Notes under the pieces: generated by a model
The model's input: only the letters and a program-made list of their open reading frames with translations
Told to the model about the DNA's origin: nothing
Databases searched by the model: none
Position numbers and translations under genes: made by a program
From: Glaciimonas sp.
Lineage (GTDB): Bacteria > Pseudomonadota > Gammaproteobacteria > Burkholderiales > Burkholderiaceae_D
Direction of reading: 5' to 3'
DNA length: 64,000 nt
Assembly (NCBI GenBank): GCA_012927585.1
Contig: JABBOY010000016.1
Coordinates: 1 to 64,000, forward strand
In this document: piece by piece, positions 12,521-21,728 of the stretch
Layout of the letters: each line of letters begins with the position of its first letter
How positions within the stretch are numbered: position 1 is the stretch's first letter

Positions 12521-12542
12521 CCAAATTTGTGAGCCAACCTGT

Positions 12543-12657
12543 CAGGACTTACGCAAAATACGGCTGCTTACGTAGTAGACTTAGTAGTGCAGGCCTTCGC
12601 GCCTGCGCCGGACCGCAGGCCCGAAGGCCTGCACTACTGGGTATTGCGTAAGTCCTG
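12543..12657. repeat. Nested palindromic element (ACTTACGCA outer, TAGTGCAGGCC inner)
   Basis: Outer arms AGGACTTACGCAAAATAC and GTATTGCGTAAGTCCT enclose inner arms TAGTAGTGCAGGCCTTCG and CGAAGGCCTGCACTACT. The whole could fold into one long cruciform. The inner arms recur alone at 44364-44422. The outer arms look like the ends of a small insertion element, so this may be a MITE carrying, or inserted around, the other repeat. Confidence 0.75.
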
Positions 12658-12692
12658 CTAATAAAAAAATTACCCTTCACGGAGAAGAAATA

Positions 12693-13130
12693 ATGGCGAG
12701 AGAAATATCGACCGAAATTGAGATCAATGCATCACCTGCTGCGGTTTGGCGAGAATTGACCAATTTTTCTGCTTATCCGAGCTGGAACCCATTCATTCAA
12801 TCTATCGATGGCCCTTTGCACGAAGGCAGCCGACTGACGGTATTGATATGCCCGCCCAACAACAAGGAAATGCGCTTCAAACCGGTGATTCGCACAGTGG
12901 AAGAAGCCAAAGAAATTGTATGGAAGGGAAAATTCCTGATACCGGGTTTATTCGATGGCGAACATGGTTTTGAATTGATACCTCTTTCTACGGATAGGAC
13001 GCGCTTTGTGCAGAAAGAGAAATTTTCGGGCGTTTTGGTTCCCTTGTTCTGGTCAATGCTCGATAGAGACACCCGACAAGGTTTTATCGACATGAATAAG
13101 GCGCTCAAGGCGCGTTGCGAAGGCGCGTGA
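12693..13130 (+). CDS. SRPBCC-family protein (polyketide cyclase/START-like)
   Basis: The 145-aa protein begins with the typical SRPBCC opening strand and helix: STEIEINASPAAVWRELTNF, then YPSWNPFIQSIDGP. Such proteins form a helix-grip cavity that binds hydrophobic ligands; no function can be assigned from the sequence. GGAGAAG lies eight bases before the ATG. The C-terminal helix (DMNKALKARCEGA) is normal for the family. The next gene, frameshifted, also looks SRPBCC-like, so the two may be linked in function. Confidence 0.8.
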   Translation: MAREISTEIEINASPAAVWRELTNFSAYPSWNPFIQSIDGPLHEGSRLTVLICPPNNKEMRFKPVIRTVEEAKEIVWKGKFLIPGLFDGEHGFELIPLSTDRTRFVQKEKFSGVLVPLFWSMLDRDTRQGFIDMNKALKARCEGA

Positions 13131-13158
13131 TACATCTTCTATTCCGGTTGGCTGTAAC

Positions 13159-13805
13159 GTGCTTCCACAGAAAACACTATCCGTGAAAAAAATTATGAAG
13201 ATTCTTGGTTTTGTCACGAGGAAAGAGAGTTCAGAATGGGTTTCCAGCTCATCTTTTCTTCCATTTTTTAGCTTTTACGAAGTTCACGAATCAGGGGTCA
13301 TAAGTGCGAAGCCTGAAGAAATTATTGCTGCAGTTTCCACGCTTGATATGCGGGCTGATCTGGTTGCCGATATGCTTTTATCCGTTCGTGAACTGCCCTC
13401 AAAAATCGGAAGAATATTCCGCAAAAATGATTGCAATAAAAAGCCTTCGCCATTTGGGTTTGATGCATTCACTTTACTTTACTTTTGCAAAATAATAATG
13501 AAATTTCGTTAGGGCTGGTAGGGCGTTTCTGGCGCCCAGATTTGCGTATTTACGCAATTTCTAACGCCCAGGAATTCCAATCATTCGACAATCCTCATGC
13601 CGCAAAGTTGGTACTACGATTCCAGGTGATCGAGTATCCAAAAGACATGCGCACCCTTCGGACCGAGACTTTCGTGTATTGCCCAAATACACGGACAAAA
13701 ATGTTATTTACGCTTTACTGGTTGGCTATCCGTCTTGCGAGTGGATGGATTAGGCGACGCACATTGGTGTCAATACAGAGAAAACTATCATTAGACAATC
13801 GCTAG
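13159..13805 (+). pseudogene. Frameshifted SRPBCC-like protein with (ACTTT)3 slip site
   Basis: Two overlapping ORFs (13159-13512 and 13485-13805) are halves of one protein. The first carries the ESGVISAKPEEIIAAVSTLD start of the fold; the second carries NEISLGLVGRFWRP and ends FTLYWLAIRLASGWIRRR. The break falls in three tandem ACTTT units at 13471-13485. Removing one 5-base unit fuses the frames as ..AFTLLLQNNNEISLG.. with no other change. Everything else in both halves looks intact, so the lesion is either recent or a reversible slippage switch. The start is uncertain (GTG 13159 or ATG 13195). Confidence 0.75.
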
Positions 13806-13875
13806 CACGGTTGGACTGATAAAGCGTTAGCTCAACCTCCCGCGCTAATGCTGCATTGAGGCCGTGACACCTGAC

Positions 13876-14095
13876 CGTAGGGCGTCAATAAGCGCAGCGC
13901 ATTGCGCCGCATGCTGATGACAGCGCAAGGATTAGGAACTGCGCTATACAGTCCTCATCACTCTATAAAAAATGTGGAGTATCACTTAAAGCCGGCATTT
14001 TTGCGCATGCTTAACATGCGGTATTAAAAAATACACTTATAGGTATATGTAGAACATGCGGCGTAATGCGCTGCGCTTATTGCGCCCTACGAATT
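13876..14095. repeat. Long inverted repeat pair enclosing a dispersed element
   Basis: The left arm CGTAGGGCGTCAATAAGCGC.. (13876-13914) is mirrored by ..GCGCTTATTGCGCCCTACG (about 14053-14092), nearly identical over about 37 bases with one single-base gap. Between the arms lies copy 3 of the dispersed element. The arm sequence looks like an extragenic palindromic type. Confidence 0.75.
13968..14056 (+). repeat. Dispersed intergenic element, copy 3
   Basis: Head TGTGGAGTATCACTTAAAG, first hairpin CGCATGCTTAACATGCG (perfect 6-bp stem), second part AAAAAATACACTTATAGGTATATG. It lies 3' of the reverse-strand GntP permease gene and inside a larger inverted repeat. Confidence 0.82.
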
Positions 14096-14108
14096 GCGCC
14101 TTGCGGCC

Positions 14109-15494
14109 TTAATAAATCCCAAACAGGTAATACACCGCTATCACGAAGAAAACAGCTGCGGATTTAATCAAGGTCACCATAAAAATATCGCGATACGAGG
14201 TCTTGTGGGTGAGGCCGGTAACCGCCAGCAGCGTGATTACCGCGCCGTTATGGGGCAGGGTATCCATGCCGCCGCTGGCCATCGAAGCGACCCGGTGCAA
14301 GACTTCGAGCGGGATGTTGGCAGCGTTCGCGGCCTGAATAAACATATCTGACATGGTTGCCAGCGCAATGCTCATGCCGCCCGATGCCGAGCCGGTAATG
14401 CCGGCCAGCACCGTGACGGCGATGGCTTCATTGACCAGCGGATTGGGAATGCCTTTCAACGCATCGGACACCACCACGAACCCTGGCAACGCGGCAATGA
14501 CACCGCCAAATCCGTATTCGGAAGCAGTGTTCATGGATGCCAGTAACGCGCCTCCAATCGCTGCTTTCGAGCCTTCGGCAAATTTCGCCAGGACTTGCTT
14601 GTAAGCGAATGCCATCACCGTCAAAATCCCGACTAGCAGTGCGCCTTCCACCGCCCAGATCGCAACCAGTTTCGATACTTCGACAGTCAGCGGATGTGCC
14701 GGGATGGGAACGATAAAAGTCGTGCCAAAATATTCGGGAATCGCAACGGTAAAATATTTGTTCAACACGCCGACCAGGATCAGCGGCGTAATGGCCAGCA
14801 AAGGATGCGGCAGTAGCTCTTTTTCGAATGGCTCCGGTTCATTGATATGGTCGGTACCGTAACCTTCGCCTGCATTGGCCGCCTGCCTGCGCCGCCATGC
14901 TAAATAGTTCATGCCTATAACCAGAATAAATATTGAACCGATCACTCCCAGCCAAGGCGCAGCCCAGGTAGTGGTATTGAAAAAAGTGGTGGGAATAATG
15001 TTCTGGATTTGCGGCGTTCCGGGCAGCGCATCCATCGTGAAGGTGAACGCGCCGAGCGCGATGGTGCCGGGGATCAGGCGTTTTGGAATATTGCTTTGCT
15101 TGAACATTTCGGCGGCAAACGGATACACGGCAAACACCACCACGAACAGCGATACGCCGCCGTAGGTAAGTACCGCGCAGACCAGCACGATAGCCAACAT
15201 GGCCCGTTCCCGGCCGACCAGCCGGATAATCGATGACACGATCGATTTTGAAAAGCCGGATAACTCGATGACCTTGCCGAACACGGCGCCGAGCATGAAT
15301 ACCGGGAAGTACAGCTTCACGAACCCCACCATTTTTTCCATGAAAATACCGCTAAACATCGGCAATACATAAGACGGTTCGGTAAATGCCACCGCCAGCA
15401 GTGCACAAATCGGCGCAAACAGAATTACGCTATAGCCACGGTAAGCGGCGAACATCAGCAGAAAAAGCGCTGCAATCACAATTAAAAAGCTCAT
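14109..15494 (-). CDS. GntP-family permease
   Basis: A 461-aa inner-membrane protein with about 12 hydrophobic segments, starting MSFLIVIAALFLLMFAAYRG. It resembles the GntP family of gluconate, hydroxybutyrate and related organic-acid:proton symporters. Marker segments are LTYGGVSLFVVVFAVYPFA and FTMDALPGTPQIQN. The first part of the family (AAYRGYSVILFAPICALLAV) is well kept. No metabolic partner gene is adjacent, so the substrate is unknown. The gene stands alone, with repeats on its 3' side and a long gap on its 5' side. Confidence 0.85.
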   Translation of the reverse strand: MSFLIVIAALFLLMFAAYRGYSVILFAPICALLAVAFTEPSYVLPMFSGIFMEKMVGFVKLYFPVFMLGAVFGKVIELSGFSKSIVSSIIRLVGRERAMLAIVLVCAVLTYGGVSLFVVVFAVYPFAAEMFKQSNIPKRLIPGTIALGAFTFTMDALPGTPQIQNIIPTTFFNTTTWAAPWLGVIGSIFILVIGMNYLAWRRRQAANAGEGYGTDHINEPEPFEKELLPHPLLAITPLILVGVLNKYFTVAIPEYFGTTFIVPIPAHPLTVEVSKLVAIWAVEGALLVGILTVMAFAYKQVLAKFAEGSKAAIGGALLASMNTASEYGFGGVIAALPGFVVVSDALKGIPNPLVNEAIAVTVLAGITGSASGGMSIALATMSDMFIQAANAANIPLEVLHRVASMASGGMDTLPHNGAVITLLAVTGLTHKTSYRDIFMVTLIKSAAVFFVIAVYYLFGIY

Positions 15495-15937
15495 TTATTT
15501 CCTGTTTTTCTTAGATCAACGGATGCTGTAAATACGTACTTTTGCGCCGTGCTTGCCGGGTCGTCGGAAGGCAGCATTCGCCTGCGCCGTAGCATAGCCG
15601 GTTTCTTGTCGTGAGCGTTAATCGGGGCCGTCGCTTTGACGCTTATTGAAATTGGTTCAAACAGCTAGAATCACCGATTAATCTGCACGCCAACCAGAAG
15701 TTTAACGAAACCGAAGCTGCGGAAACCTGGAAAGCAGGACAACCGTTGACGATTGAATGTGCTTATAAAATATACTCATAGCCATAATTGGTCTGCGCCG
15801 TATCGCAACTTCAGCGCCGGTGCTATCCGCCGGTAATATCGATTGCCATTTTTTTCATGCCTTTTGTGTTTTTCATGGACACTGTTTTCCTCCATGATGA
15901 ACGTGCCTAATCTCACATTTTGCGTTCTATTCATCCG
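15495..15937. other. Intergenic region with possible gene tail
   Basis: No complete gene is supported. An open stretch of about 43 codons without a start codon (15653-15781) reads WFKQLESPINLHANQKFNET.. and ends IECAYKIYS-stop. Its amino-acid content looks protein-like, so it may be the tail of a deleted gene; I do not recognise it. The rest should hold the promoters of the divergent GntP and SNF2 genes, none of which is clear. Confidence 0.3.
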
Positions 15938-18900
15938 ATGACCGATTTCACTGCACTTCCTGCCGACGAGTTACCTTTGCTGTACGCTCTGGCGCTGTTC
16001 GACGCCCCACTCGGCCAGACGCGGCTGATGGAGTTATTGCATCTGCTTCGACAGAAAACCGCAGCAGGCGGTGCATACGACATCAAGCAGATCAAGGATT
16101 GCCTGGTCAGCCTGAGCAAGACTGCGCTGGTACGCCAGGAAATCGGGCAAGGCTATGTGGTGCGGGACGATGTGCGCATGTCGCTCTTGCTAAAGCTGCA
16201 GCAAAGCGGCGAGATCAAGAGTTGGGTCGAAAGCGCGCGCGAGCTGCTGAAACTGCATCAGGAATATAGCCAATGGAAAGCTGCCGATGCCGCATTTTGT
16301 TGGCGCGAGATGGCGTTCTCGGCGCTGGTCGGAAATCGGCAAGAATTGATGCTCTGGCGGAGCAAATTCTTCGATGCGGCCACACCGGCGCAAGTGCTGC
16401 CCGGCAGTGCGTTTTTTAGCAGCGACGACGGCATCGCCTTATTCGCTGCGCTGGATCGTCAGGCGCAGGCGGTGCTGCTGGCCGATATGTTTTTTCGCGC
16501 TAACTGGTATCTGGATGATTGTCGTGGTGCCTACAGTTACGCCTGTGCGCGTTTTGAGACACTTGCCCTGGACTGGCCGCCTTTGACGGAATTGTTGTGC
16601 TGGCAGGCGCTATTGCGTGGCGATATCGCGCAATTACAATTGTTTCAGCAAAAGATGCGGACGCATTTCCAGCCTGAATCACTGATTGCGATGGCAATTT
16701 TCGGAGGCAATTTTGCGCTCGCCAGCGAGATTTCCGAAGTCTTTATCAAGGCGCTAAAAGTACAAGCGGGCAAGCGCAAGTTATTTTTGCCCGAGCTGAT
16801 CGGCTTGTTGTATGCCGTGGCAATGCTGGCCAAAAAAGATGCCGCAAGCTTGAAACGCGCCAAGGAGCAGGTCGATGACGGCGTCAAGCAACACCATGCC
16901 TTCGCATATTATTTACTGCAGCCTTTGGTCAATCACTTGGCGCAAGGCGTACCGCTAAAAAGCGTGGCGCTGCCGGCGCGCCCGCAGCAGGATATCGATG
17001 TCCTGTTTGAAGGACTCGCGCTGTACTGGCAGGATGCATCGCAGAATCCACCGATGCACGATAAATTGCTGCAGATGCGCGATGCCTGTCTGCAGTCAGG
17101 CTACACCTGGATTGCTGCCGAACTCGATGCGCTGCTGCATCGACAATATGCCACACCGCAAAAGCTGCCGAATTGGCACACGGAGCATCAATTTCAGCCG
17201 CTGTTCGCCGCATTGCAGCGCGAAGAAACCTGGCAACGCGCATTGACGGCATTAGCGCAGATCAAACCCGGAGTGGCTGCGGCGGTTGCCAGTGGCAGCG
17301 ATGTGCGTATCGCCTGGCTGCTCGAATCGCATCCAAACCACATTAAGTTAGACCCGCGCGAGCAAAAGCGCAGCGCCAAAGGCGTCTGGAGCAAGGGCCG
17401 CGCGGTAGCGTTGCGACGCCTGGCGCAAGAGCAAGATACTTTGCCCGGCATCAGTGAACAGGACAAGCGTATCGCCACTTGTGTGCGCAAAATGTATGAC
17501 AGTTACTACGGCGGCAGCGAGTATGAATTGAATGGCGAAAAAGCCCTGCCTTACCTGATCGGCCATCCAGCGGTGTTCTGGTTCGATGCGCCCGAGGTGC
17601 GCATCGATATCGTCAAAGGCGAAGTGGCGCTGCAACTCAAGGAGCACAGCGGCCAGATCAGCCTGCAACTGAACCCCATCATCAGCGCCGACGCACCCGT
17701 CATCTGGCGTAAGGAAACGCCGACCCGATTGGCGGTGTTCACGTCTAATCCTGAAATATTGCAGATCGCCGGCATCCTGGGCCGTGGCTTGACAGTGCCG
17801 GCCACGGCCAAGGCGCAATTGGTGGATGTGATTGCCGCCATTGCACCGCATCTGGCGATTCATTCCGATGTGCCGGAGTTGGCGGCGCACATCGCCAGCA
17901 TTGAGGCCGACACCACCTTGTTTGCCCATTTGTTGCCCTTGCAGGAAGGCTTGCGACTGCAGTTTCTGGTCCGTCCGCTGGCTGATGGCGGCTGGTTTGT
18001 GCCCGGCAAAGGCGCCGCCAATGTGCTGGGAGAACAGGGCGGTAGCGCGGTGCAGGCCAGCCGTAACTTGGCACATGAAAAGAAACGTTTGCAGCAGGTA
18101 ATGGAAGCGTGCCCCGCGTTAGCCGAAGCTGAAGAGAATGGGCAGGAGTGGGAGTTGCAGCATCCCGAACTCTGTCTGGAACTCTTGAGCGAACTCAAAA
18201 CATTGCCGGAAGATACGCTGCAACTGGTCTGGCCGGAGGGTGAGCGCTTCCGTCTGAAAGGCAGTCGTTCGCTCAAGCAAATGCGGTTGACGATCAAAAG
18301 GCAGGGCGAATGGTTCGTGGCCGGCGGCGATATCACGCTCGACGATGGCCGGGTGCTGGCCTTGCGCGAACTGTTGCAACTGATTGATGGGGCCTCCGGG
18401 CGCTTCCTGAAATTGGGTGACAACGATTATTTGGCGCTGACCGATTCCCTGCGCAAACGGTTGGAAGAATTGCGTGCGTTAGGCGAGCCGGTCGGCAAAG
18501 ACGGTGTCCGCATCAATCCGCTGGCCGCGCCGGCACTGGCCGAGTTGGCTGCGGAAGTGGGTGAGCTGAAGGCCGATGCTGCCTGGCGCGAACATGTCAA
18601 GAAACTGGACTCGTTAGCCGACTACATCCCAGTATTGCCTTCGACCCTGCAAGCCGCGTTGCGCGATTACCAGCTGGACGGTTACCAATGGCTGTCGCGA
18701 CTGGCCCGTTGGGGCGTCGGCGCTTGTCTGGCTGACGATATGGGGCTGGGCAAAACCGTGCAGGCGTTGGCGCTGTTGCTGGAGCGCGCCCCGAATGGCC
18801 CGGCGCTGGTGGTGGCGCCAATCTCAGTGGCAATGAACTGGCAAGCCGAGGTGGCCCGTTTCGCGCCCACGCTGAAGGTGCGGGCGTATCACAACAACCG

Positions 18901-20017
18901 CTCGCTGGCGGAGTTGGGGCCGTTCGATCTGGTCATCGCCAGCTACGGCATGCTGCAGTCGGATACGGAAAATTTCAGCGCCCAGCATTGGCATAGCGTG
19001 GTGCTGGATGAAGCGCAGATGATCAAGAATACTGCCACCAAGCGCAGTCAGGCCGCGATGGCGCTCAGCGCCGATTTTAAGATGATCGCCAGCGGCACGC
19101 CGGTGGAAAATCACCTGGGCGAACTATGGAATTTGTTTCGCTTCATCAATCCCGGCCTGTTGGGTTCCAAGGAACGCTTCGCGCAGCGCTTCAGCAATCC
19201 GATAGAACGCGGCGACAAGCCGGCGCGTTTGCACCTGAAAAAATTGATTCAGCCTTTTATCCTGCGCCGCACCAAGACCCAGGTCTTGAGCGAACTGCCA
19301 TCGCGCACAGAAGTCAAATTGTTAGTCGAACTGAGCGAAGAAGAACGTCATCTGTACGAAGCGCTGCGTCAGGAAGCTCTCGACAAAATCGCTCACTTGA
19401 AACCCGGCGAAGGTCAGGCCATGCATGTGCTGGCCGAAATTACCAAGCTGCGCCGTTTCTGCTGCAACCCGAAACTGGTGCTCAAGAATTCCAGCGTGCG
19501 CGGCAGCAAGCTAGCCGTATTCGGCCCTGTCGTCGAAGAATTGCTGGAGAATCGCCACAAGGCGCTAGTGTTTAGCCAGTTTGTCGACCACTTGGCTATC
19601 GTGCTCGAATGGTTGGAGCAAAAGGGCATCAGCTACCAATATCTGGACGGCAGCACGCCGCCCGCAGAGCGCATCAAACGCGTGAATGCGTTCCAGGCCG
19701 GGGAGGGCGATATATTCCTGATCAGCCTGAAAGCCGGCGGCACCGGGCTGAATCTAACCGCGGCCGATTACGTGATTCATCTCGACCCGTGGTGGAACCC
19801 GGCGGTCGAAGACCAAGCTTCCGACCGCGCCCATCGCATGGGGCAGCAAAGGCCGGTCACGATTTATCGGCTGGTGGCGCAAGACACCATCGAAGAAAAA
19901 ATTCTTGCCTTGCACGCAGAGAAACGGGACTTGGCCGACAGCCTGCTAGATGGCGGCGACGCGGCGGGAAGAATGGACACGGCAACTTTGCTGCGCTTGT
20001 TGAAGGAAGGCGGTTGA
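15938..20017 (+). CDS. SNF2-family DNA-dependent ATPase/helicase (large)
   Basis: A 1359-aa protein whose last 460 residues are a Swi2/Snf2 motor. Motif I is LADDMGLGKTVQALALLLE (near 930), motif II DEAQ in VVLDEAQMIKN (near 1023), motif III ASGTPVENHLGELW, motif V LISLKAGGTGLNLT and motif VI DQASDRAHRMGQ (near 1285). The long N-terminal part is helical with no domain I can name. Such bacterial motors remodel nucleoprotein, for example RapA on RNA polymerase, but this is not RapA. ATG 15938 is chosen over the TTG at 15920; neither has a strong ribosome site. A second SNF2 gene lies at 51.3 kb. Confidence 0.9.
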   Translation: MTDFTALPADELPLLYALALFDAPLGQTRLMELLHLLRQKTAAGGAYDIKQIKDCLVSLSKTALVRQEIGQGYVVRDDVRMSLLLKLQQSGEIKSWVESARELLKLHQEYSQWKAADAAFCWREMAFSALVGNRQELMLWRSKFFDAATPAQVLPGSAFFSSDDGIALFAALDRQAQAVLLADMFFRANWYLDDCRGAYSYACARFETLALDWPPLTELLCWQALLRGDIAQLQLFQQKMRTHFQPESLIAMAIFGGNFALASEISEVFIKALKVQAGKRKLFLPELIGLLYAVAMLAKKDAASLKRAKEQVDDGVKQHHAFAYYLLQPLVNHLAQGVPLKSVALPARPQQDIDVLFEGLALYWQDASQNPPMHDKLLQMRDACLQSGYTWIAAELDALLHRQYATPQKLPNWHTEHQFQPLFAALQREETWQRALTALAQIKPGVAAAVASGSDVRIAWLLESHPNHIKLDPREQKRSAKGVWSKGRAVALRRLAQEQDTLPGISEQDKRIATCVRKMYDSYYGGSEYELNGEKALPYLIGHPAVFWFDAPEVRIDIVKGEVALQLKEHSGQISLQLNPIISADAPVIWRKETPTRLAVFTSNPEILQIAGILGRGLTVPATAKAQLVDVIAAIAPHLAIHSDVPELAAHIASIEADTTLFAHLLPLQEGLRLQFLVRPLADGGWFVPGKGAANVLGEQGGSAVQASRNLAHEKKRLQQVMEACPALAEAEENGQEWELQHPELCLELLSELKTLPEDTLQLVWPEGERFRLKGSRSLKQMRLTIKRQGEWFVAGGDITLDDGRVLALRELLQLIDGASGRFLKLGDNDYLALTDSLRKRLEELRALGEPVGKDGVRINPLAAPALAELAAEVGELKADAAWREHVKKLDSLADYIPVLPSTLQAALRDYQLDGYQWLSRLARWGVGACLADDMGLGKTVQALALLLERAPNGPALVVAPISVAMNWQAEVARFAPTLKVRAYHNNRSLAELGPFDLVIASYGMLQSDTENFSAQHWHSVVLDEAQMIKNTATKRSQAAMALSADFKMIASGTPVENHLGELWNLFRFINPGLLGSKERFAQRFSNPIERGDKPARLHLKKLIQPFILRRTKTQVLSELPSRTEVKLLVELSEEERHLYEALRQEALDKIAHLKPGEGQAMHVLAEITKLRRFCCNPKLVLKNSSVRGSKLAVFGPVVEELLENRHKALVFSQFVDHLAIVLEWLEQKGISYQYLDGSTPPAERIKRVNAFQAGEGDIFLISLKAGGTGLNLTAADYVIHLDPWWNPAVEDQASDRAHRMGQQRPVTIYRLVAQDTIEEKILALHAEKRDLADSLLDGGDAAGRMDTATLLRLLKEGG

Positions 20018-20051
20018 TGTAATAGATGGGATGCGTAGAAACACAGTAGGA

Positions 20052-20090
20052 TGGGTTGTAAGCCCAAGCCGCCGATGAAGTCTGCAAAGT
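20052..20090 (+). mobile_element. Tn3-type inverted end, left boundary of island
   Basis: TGGGTTGTAAGCCCAAGCCG followed by CCGATGAAG matches, in inverted orientation, the end at 31187-31209 (TCGGCGGTTTGGGCTTAGAG + CCCC). The shared core is TAAGCCCAA[AG]CCGCCGA. Tn3-family ends are about 38 bp and open with G residues, as here. It lies 35 bases after the SNF2 stop. Confidence 0.5.
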
Positions 20091-20167
20091 TGTTGGCGTC
20101 GGGCGCCGGATATTTTTACCTATCTCGCTGAACAGCGGGAAATGACGCACTCGCAATAAGGAATCAA

Positions 20168-20485
20168 ATGCCAGTGATCTTTCGCTAAAAGGGATATCGG
20201 TTCTTCTTCTACTCGAACGAAGGCAGTCCGAGATAACCGGTATATGTGCATGTTCGCGGCCGCGATGGTGAAGCTAAATTCTGGTTGCACCCAACGGTTC
20301 ATTTGGGTGGCAGCGATGGTTTTGGTGCTCGAACTTTGCGCGAACTGGCAGAAGTCGTTGACCAAAACACAGGAGTTATTGAAAGGGCATGGAATGATTG
20401 GGACGAGCTTGACGAAGATATCGCAGTGGCGGGTCTCTTGGCCGGACACGGCGATTCTACACGCGCCACAATGATTGCTGCTTAA
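20168..20485 (+). pseudogene. DUF4160-family protein, inactivated
   Basis: One frame reads MPVIFR-stop-KGYRFFFYSNEGSPR-stop-PVYVHVRGRDGEAKFWL and then GGSDGFGARTLRELAEVV. This is the full DUF4160 pattern (PYRFFFYSNEG, PHVHV, GEAKFWL). Two in-frame stops, at codons 7 and about 24, break it. DUF4160 genes usually pair with a DUF2442 gene in small toxin-antitoxin-like loci; no such partner is intact here. Confidence 0.75.
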
Positions 20486-20600
20486 TAGGAGCAGTGCTGC
20501 ATGCCGTTATGGTCCACCAGATAACGAAACGATTGAAGAGGCATATCCGTATGAAGCCGAAGAGAGGCGCCTGGATATGGGCAGCATTCCCAAGAAATGA
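20474..20600 (+). pseudogene. C-terminal fragment of unknown small protein
   Basis: An open frame without a start reads ..RYGPPDNETIEEAYPYEAEE and ends MGSIPKK-stop. Its TGA overlaps the next ATG as ATGA, a sign of a former operon. I do not recognise the family. Confidence 0.4.
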
Positions 20601-20854
20601 GTAACCTCGACCAAGTCCCAACCGATTCGCCACTTAGCCAGTCAGTGACACGCGACGGAAAGACCGTACAAGTCGAGATATACGAAAACGGCGAAGGCCG
20701 CTGGCTTCTGGGAGTGATCGATGAATACGGCAACTCCACCGTGTGGGACGCTTCATTTGAAAGCGATTAAGTTGCGCTGGATGAAGTATTCAACACGATC
20801 AATGAGGAAGTAATCGATTCGTTGTTTGGTTCGCCATCCGATGTAATAGCGTCG
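20597..20854 (+). pseudogene. Small hypothetical protein with premature stop
   Basis: Reads MSNLDQVPTDSPLSQSVTRD.. with the core VEIYENGEGRWLLGVIDEYG and NSTVWDASFESD, then TAA at 20768. Past the stop the same frame continues VALDEVFNTINEEVIDSLFG, which is the natural C-terminus of this small-protein type. One base change (CAA to TAA) would explain the break. A truncated 57-aa product could still be made. It fuses in frame with the next remnant. Confidence 0.55.
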
Positions 20855-21106
20855 ATGACACTGGATCATCCGTTGTCGAATCCCGAGTTGGAGGAACTTG
20901 ACGACTTTCTTGGCGACGAGGATATCGAGCAAACGTCGATGGATGTCTCCACGCTGGATGGATTTTTGACCGCTATTGCCATTGGTCCATAGCTGGTAGT
21001 AGTCGACGGCCGGGACATAACTTGGGAAGAGTTCGGTGAGATGTTGATGGTCTTTGATGGCTGGCAATTCAGACTGCACATCGCTGATCCAAGTGAGGAG
21101 GTCTGA
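20855..21106 (+). pseudogene. UPF0149/YecA-like fragment fused to an unrelated C-terminal tail
   Basis: MTLDHPLSNPELEELDDFLG and MDVSTLDGFLTAIAIGP are the N-terminus of YgfB/YecA-type proteins. TAG follows at 20990 and the same frame goes on as VDGRDITWEEFGEMLMVFDG to a TGA at 21104. That tail looks like a different small-protein family. The central and SEC-C parts of a YecA protein are missing, so this is a deletion remnant. Confidence 0.55.
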
Positions 21107-21158
21107 ACCTGCGTCTGAACCTGCATAAGTCCTGTTCCTTGTACATACGCCGAGGACG

Positions 21159-21667
21159 ATGACGAGCCTGAATAACCTATTTTACCTTTTCGAGGGGTTG
21201 GGCAATAATAGCTTACACCGCGCCAAATCCTACGCGGCAGGCGATCTTCGAGTTCGACAAGCTAATCCCCGCAGCATCTACACGTTGCGGTACCTGCGCG
21301 ACCCGCAATTGGAACGAAACGTGCATCGTTCGCAGAACCGCATCGAGCCCTACCAACAGCTACGCTCGGCCATTGCCCAGGTCGGCGGCAAGAAGGAGCT
21401 GACCGGCAGGACCGGCATCGAAATCGAGATCAGCAACCAGTGCGCGCGGCTGGCCACGAACGCGATCATCTATTACAACTCAGCCATCCTGTCGCGGCTG
21501 CTTATCAAGTATGAAGCGACTGGGAGCACGGAAGCGCTGGCACTCTGATCAAGAAAATATCACCGGCAGCGTGGCGCCATGTTCATCTGAATGGGCACTA
21601 CACCTTTCGAAGCGACGGACAGATGATCGGTCTGGACGTGATCACCGCAGGGCTGGATTTGGGGTGA
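21159..21667 (+). pseudogene. Tn3-family transposase, C-terminal remnant
   Basis: The C-terminal DDE region of a TnpA is spread over three frames. TAPNPTRQAIFEFDKLI (near 21215-21265) is in one frame, LRYLRDPQLERNVHRSQNRI with GIEIEISNQCARLATNAIIY in the ORF-track frame, and ISPAAWRHVHLNGHYTF to GLDLG-stop in a third. A 2-base insertion (CTCT near 21545) causes the last shift. The stop at 21667 falls inside the transposon terminal repeat, as in intact Tn3 elements. The first 800 or so residues are gone. Confidence 0.8.
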
Positions 21668-21699
21668 CGGAAATTTCTGGGGTTTGGGCTTACGTCCCC
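21662..21699 (-). mobile_element. Tn3-family terminal inverted repeat (internal)
   Basis: Read on the reverse strand it starts GGGGACGTAAGCCCAAACCC and continues to the transposase stop, 38 bases in all. Opening with GGGG, the length and the overlap with the tnpA stop fit a Tn3 right end. A 28-base core (21666-21693) is repeated exactly at 31213-31240. Confidence 0.75.
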
Positions 21700-21728
21700 T
21701 AAAAAATAGACACCCATGGTGTCCTGAA

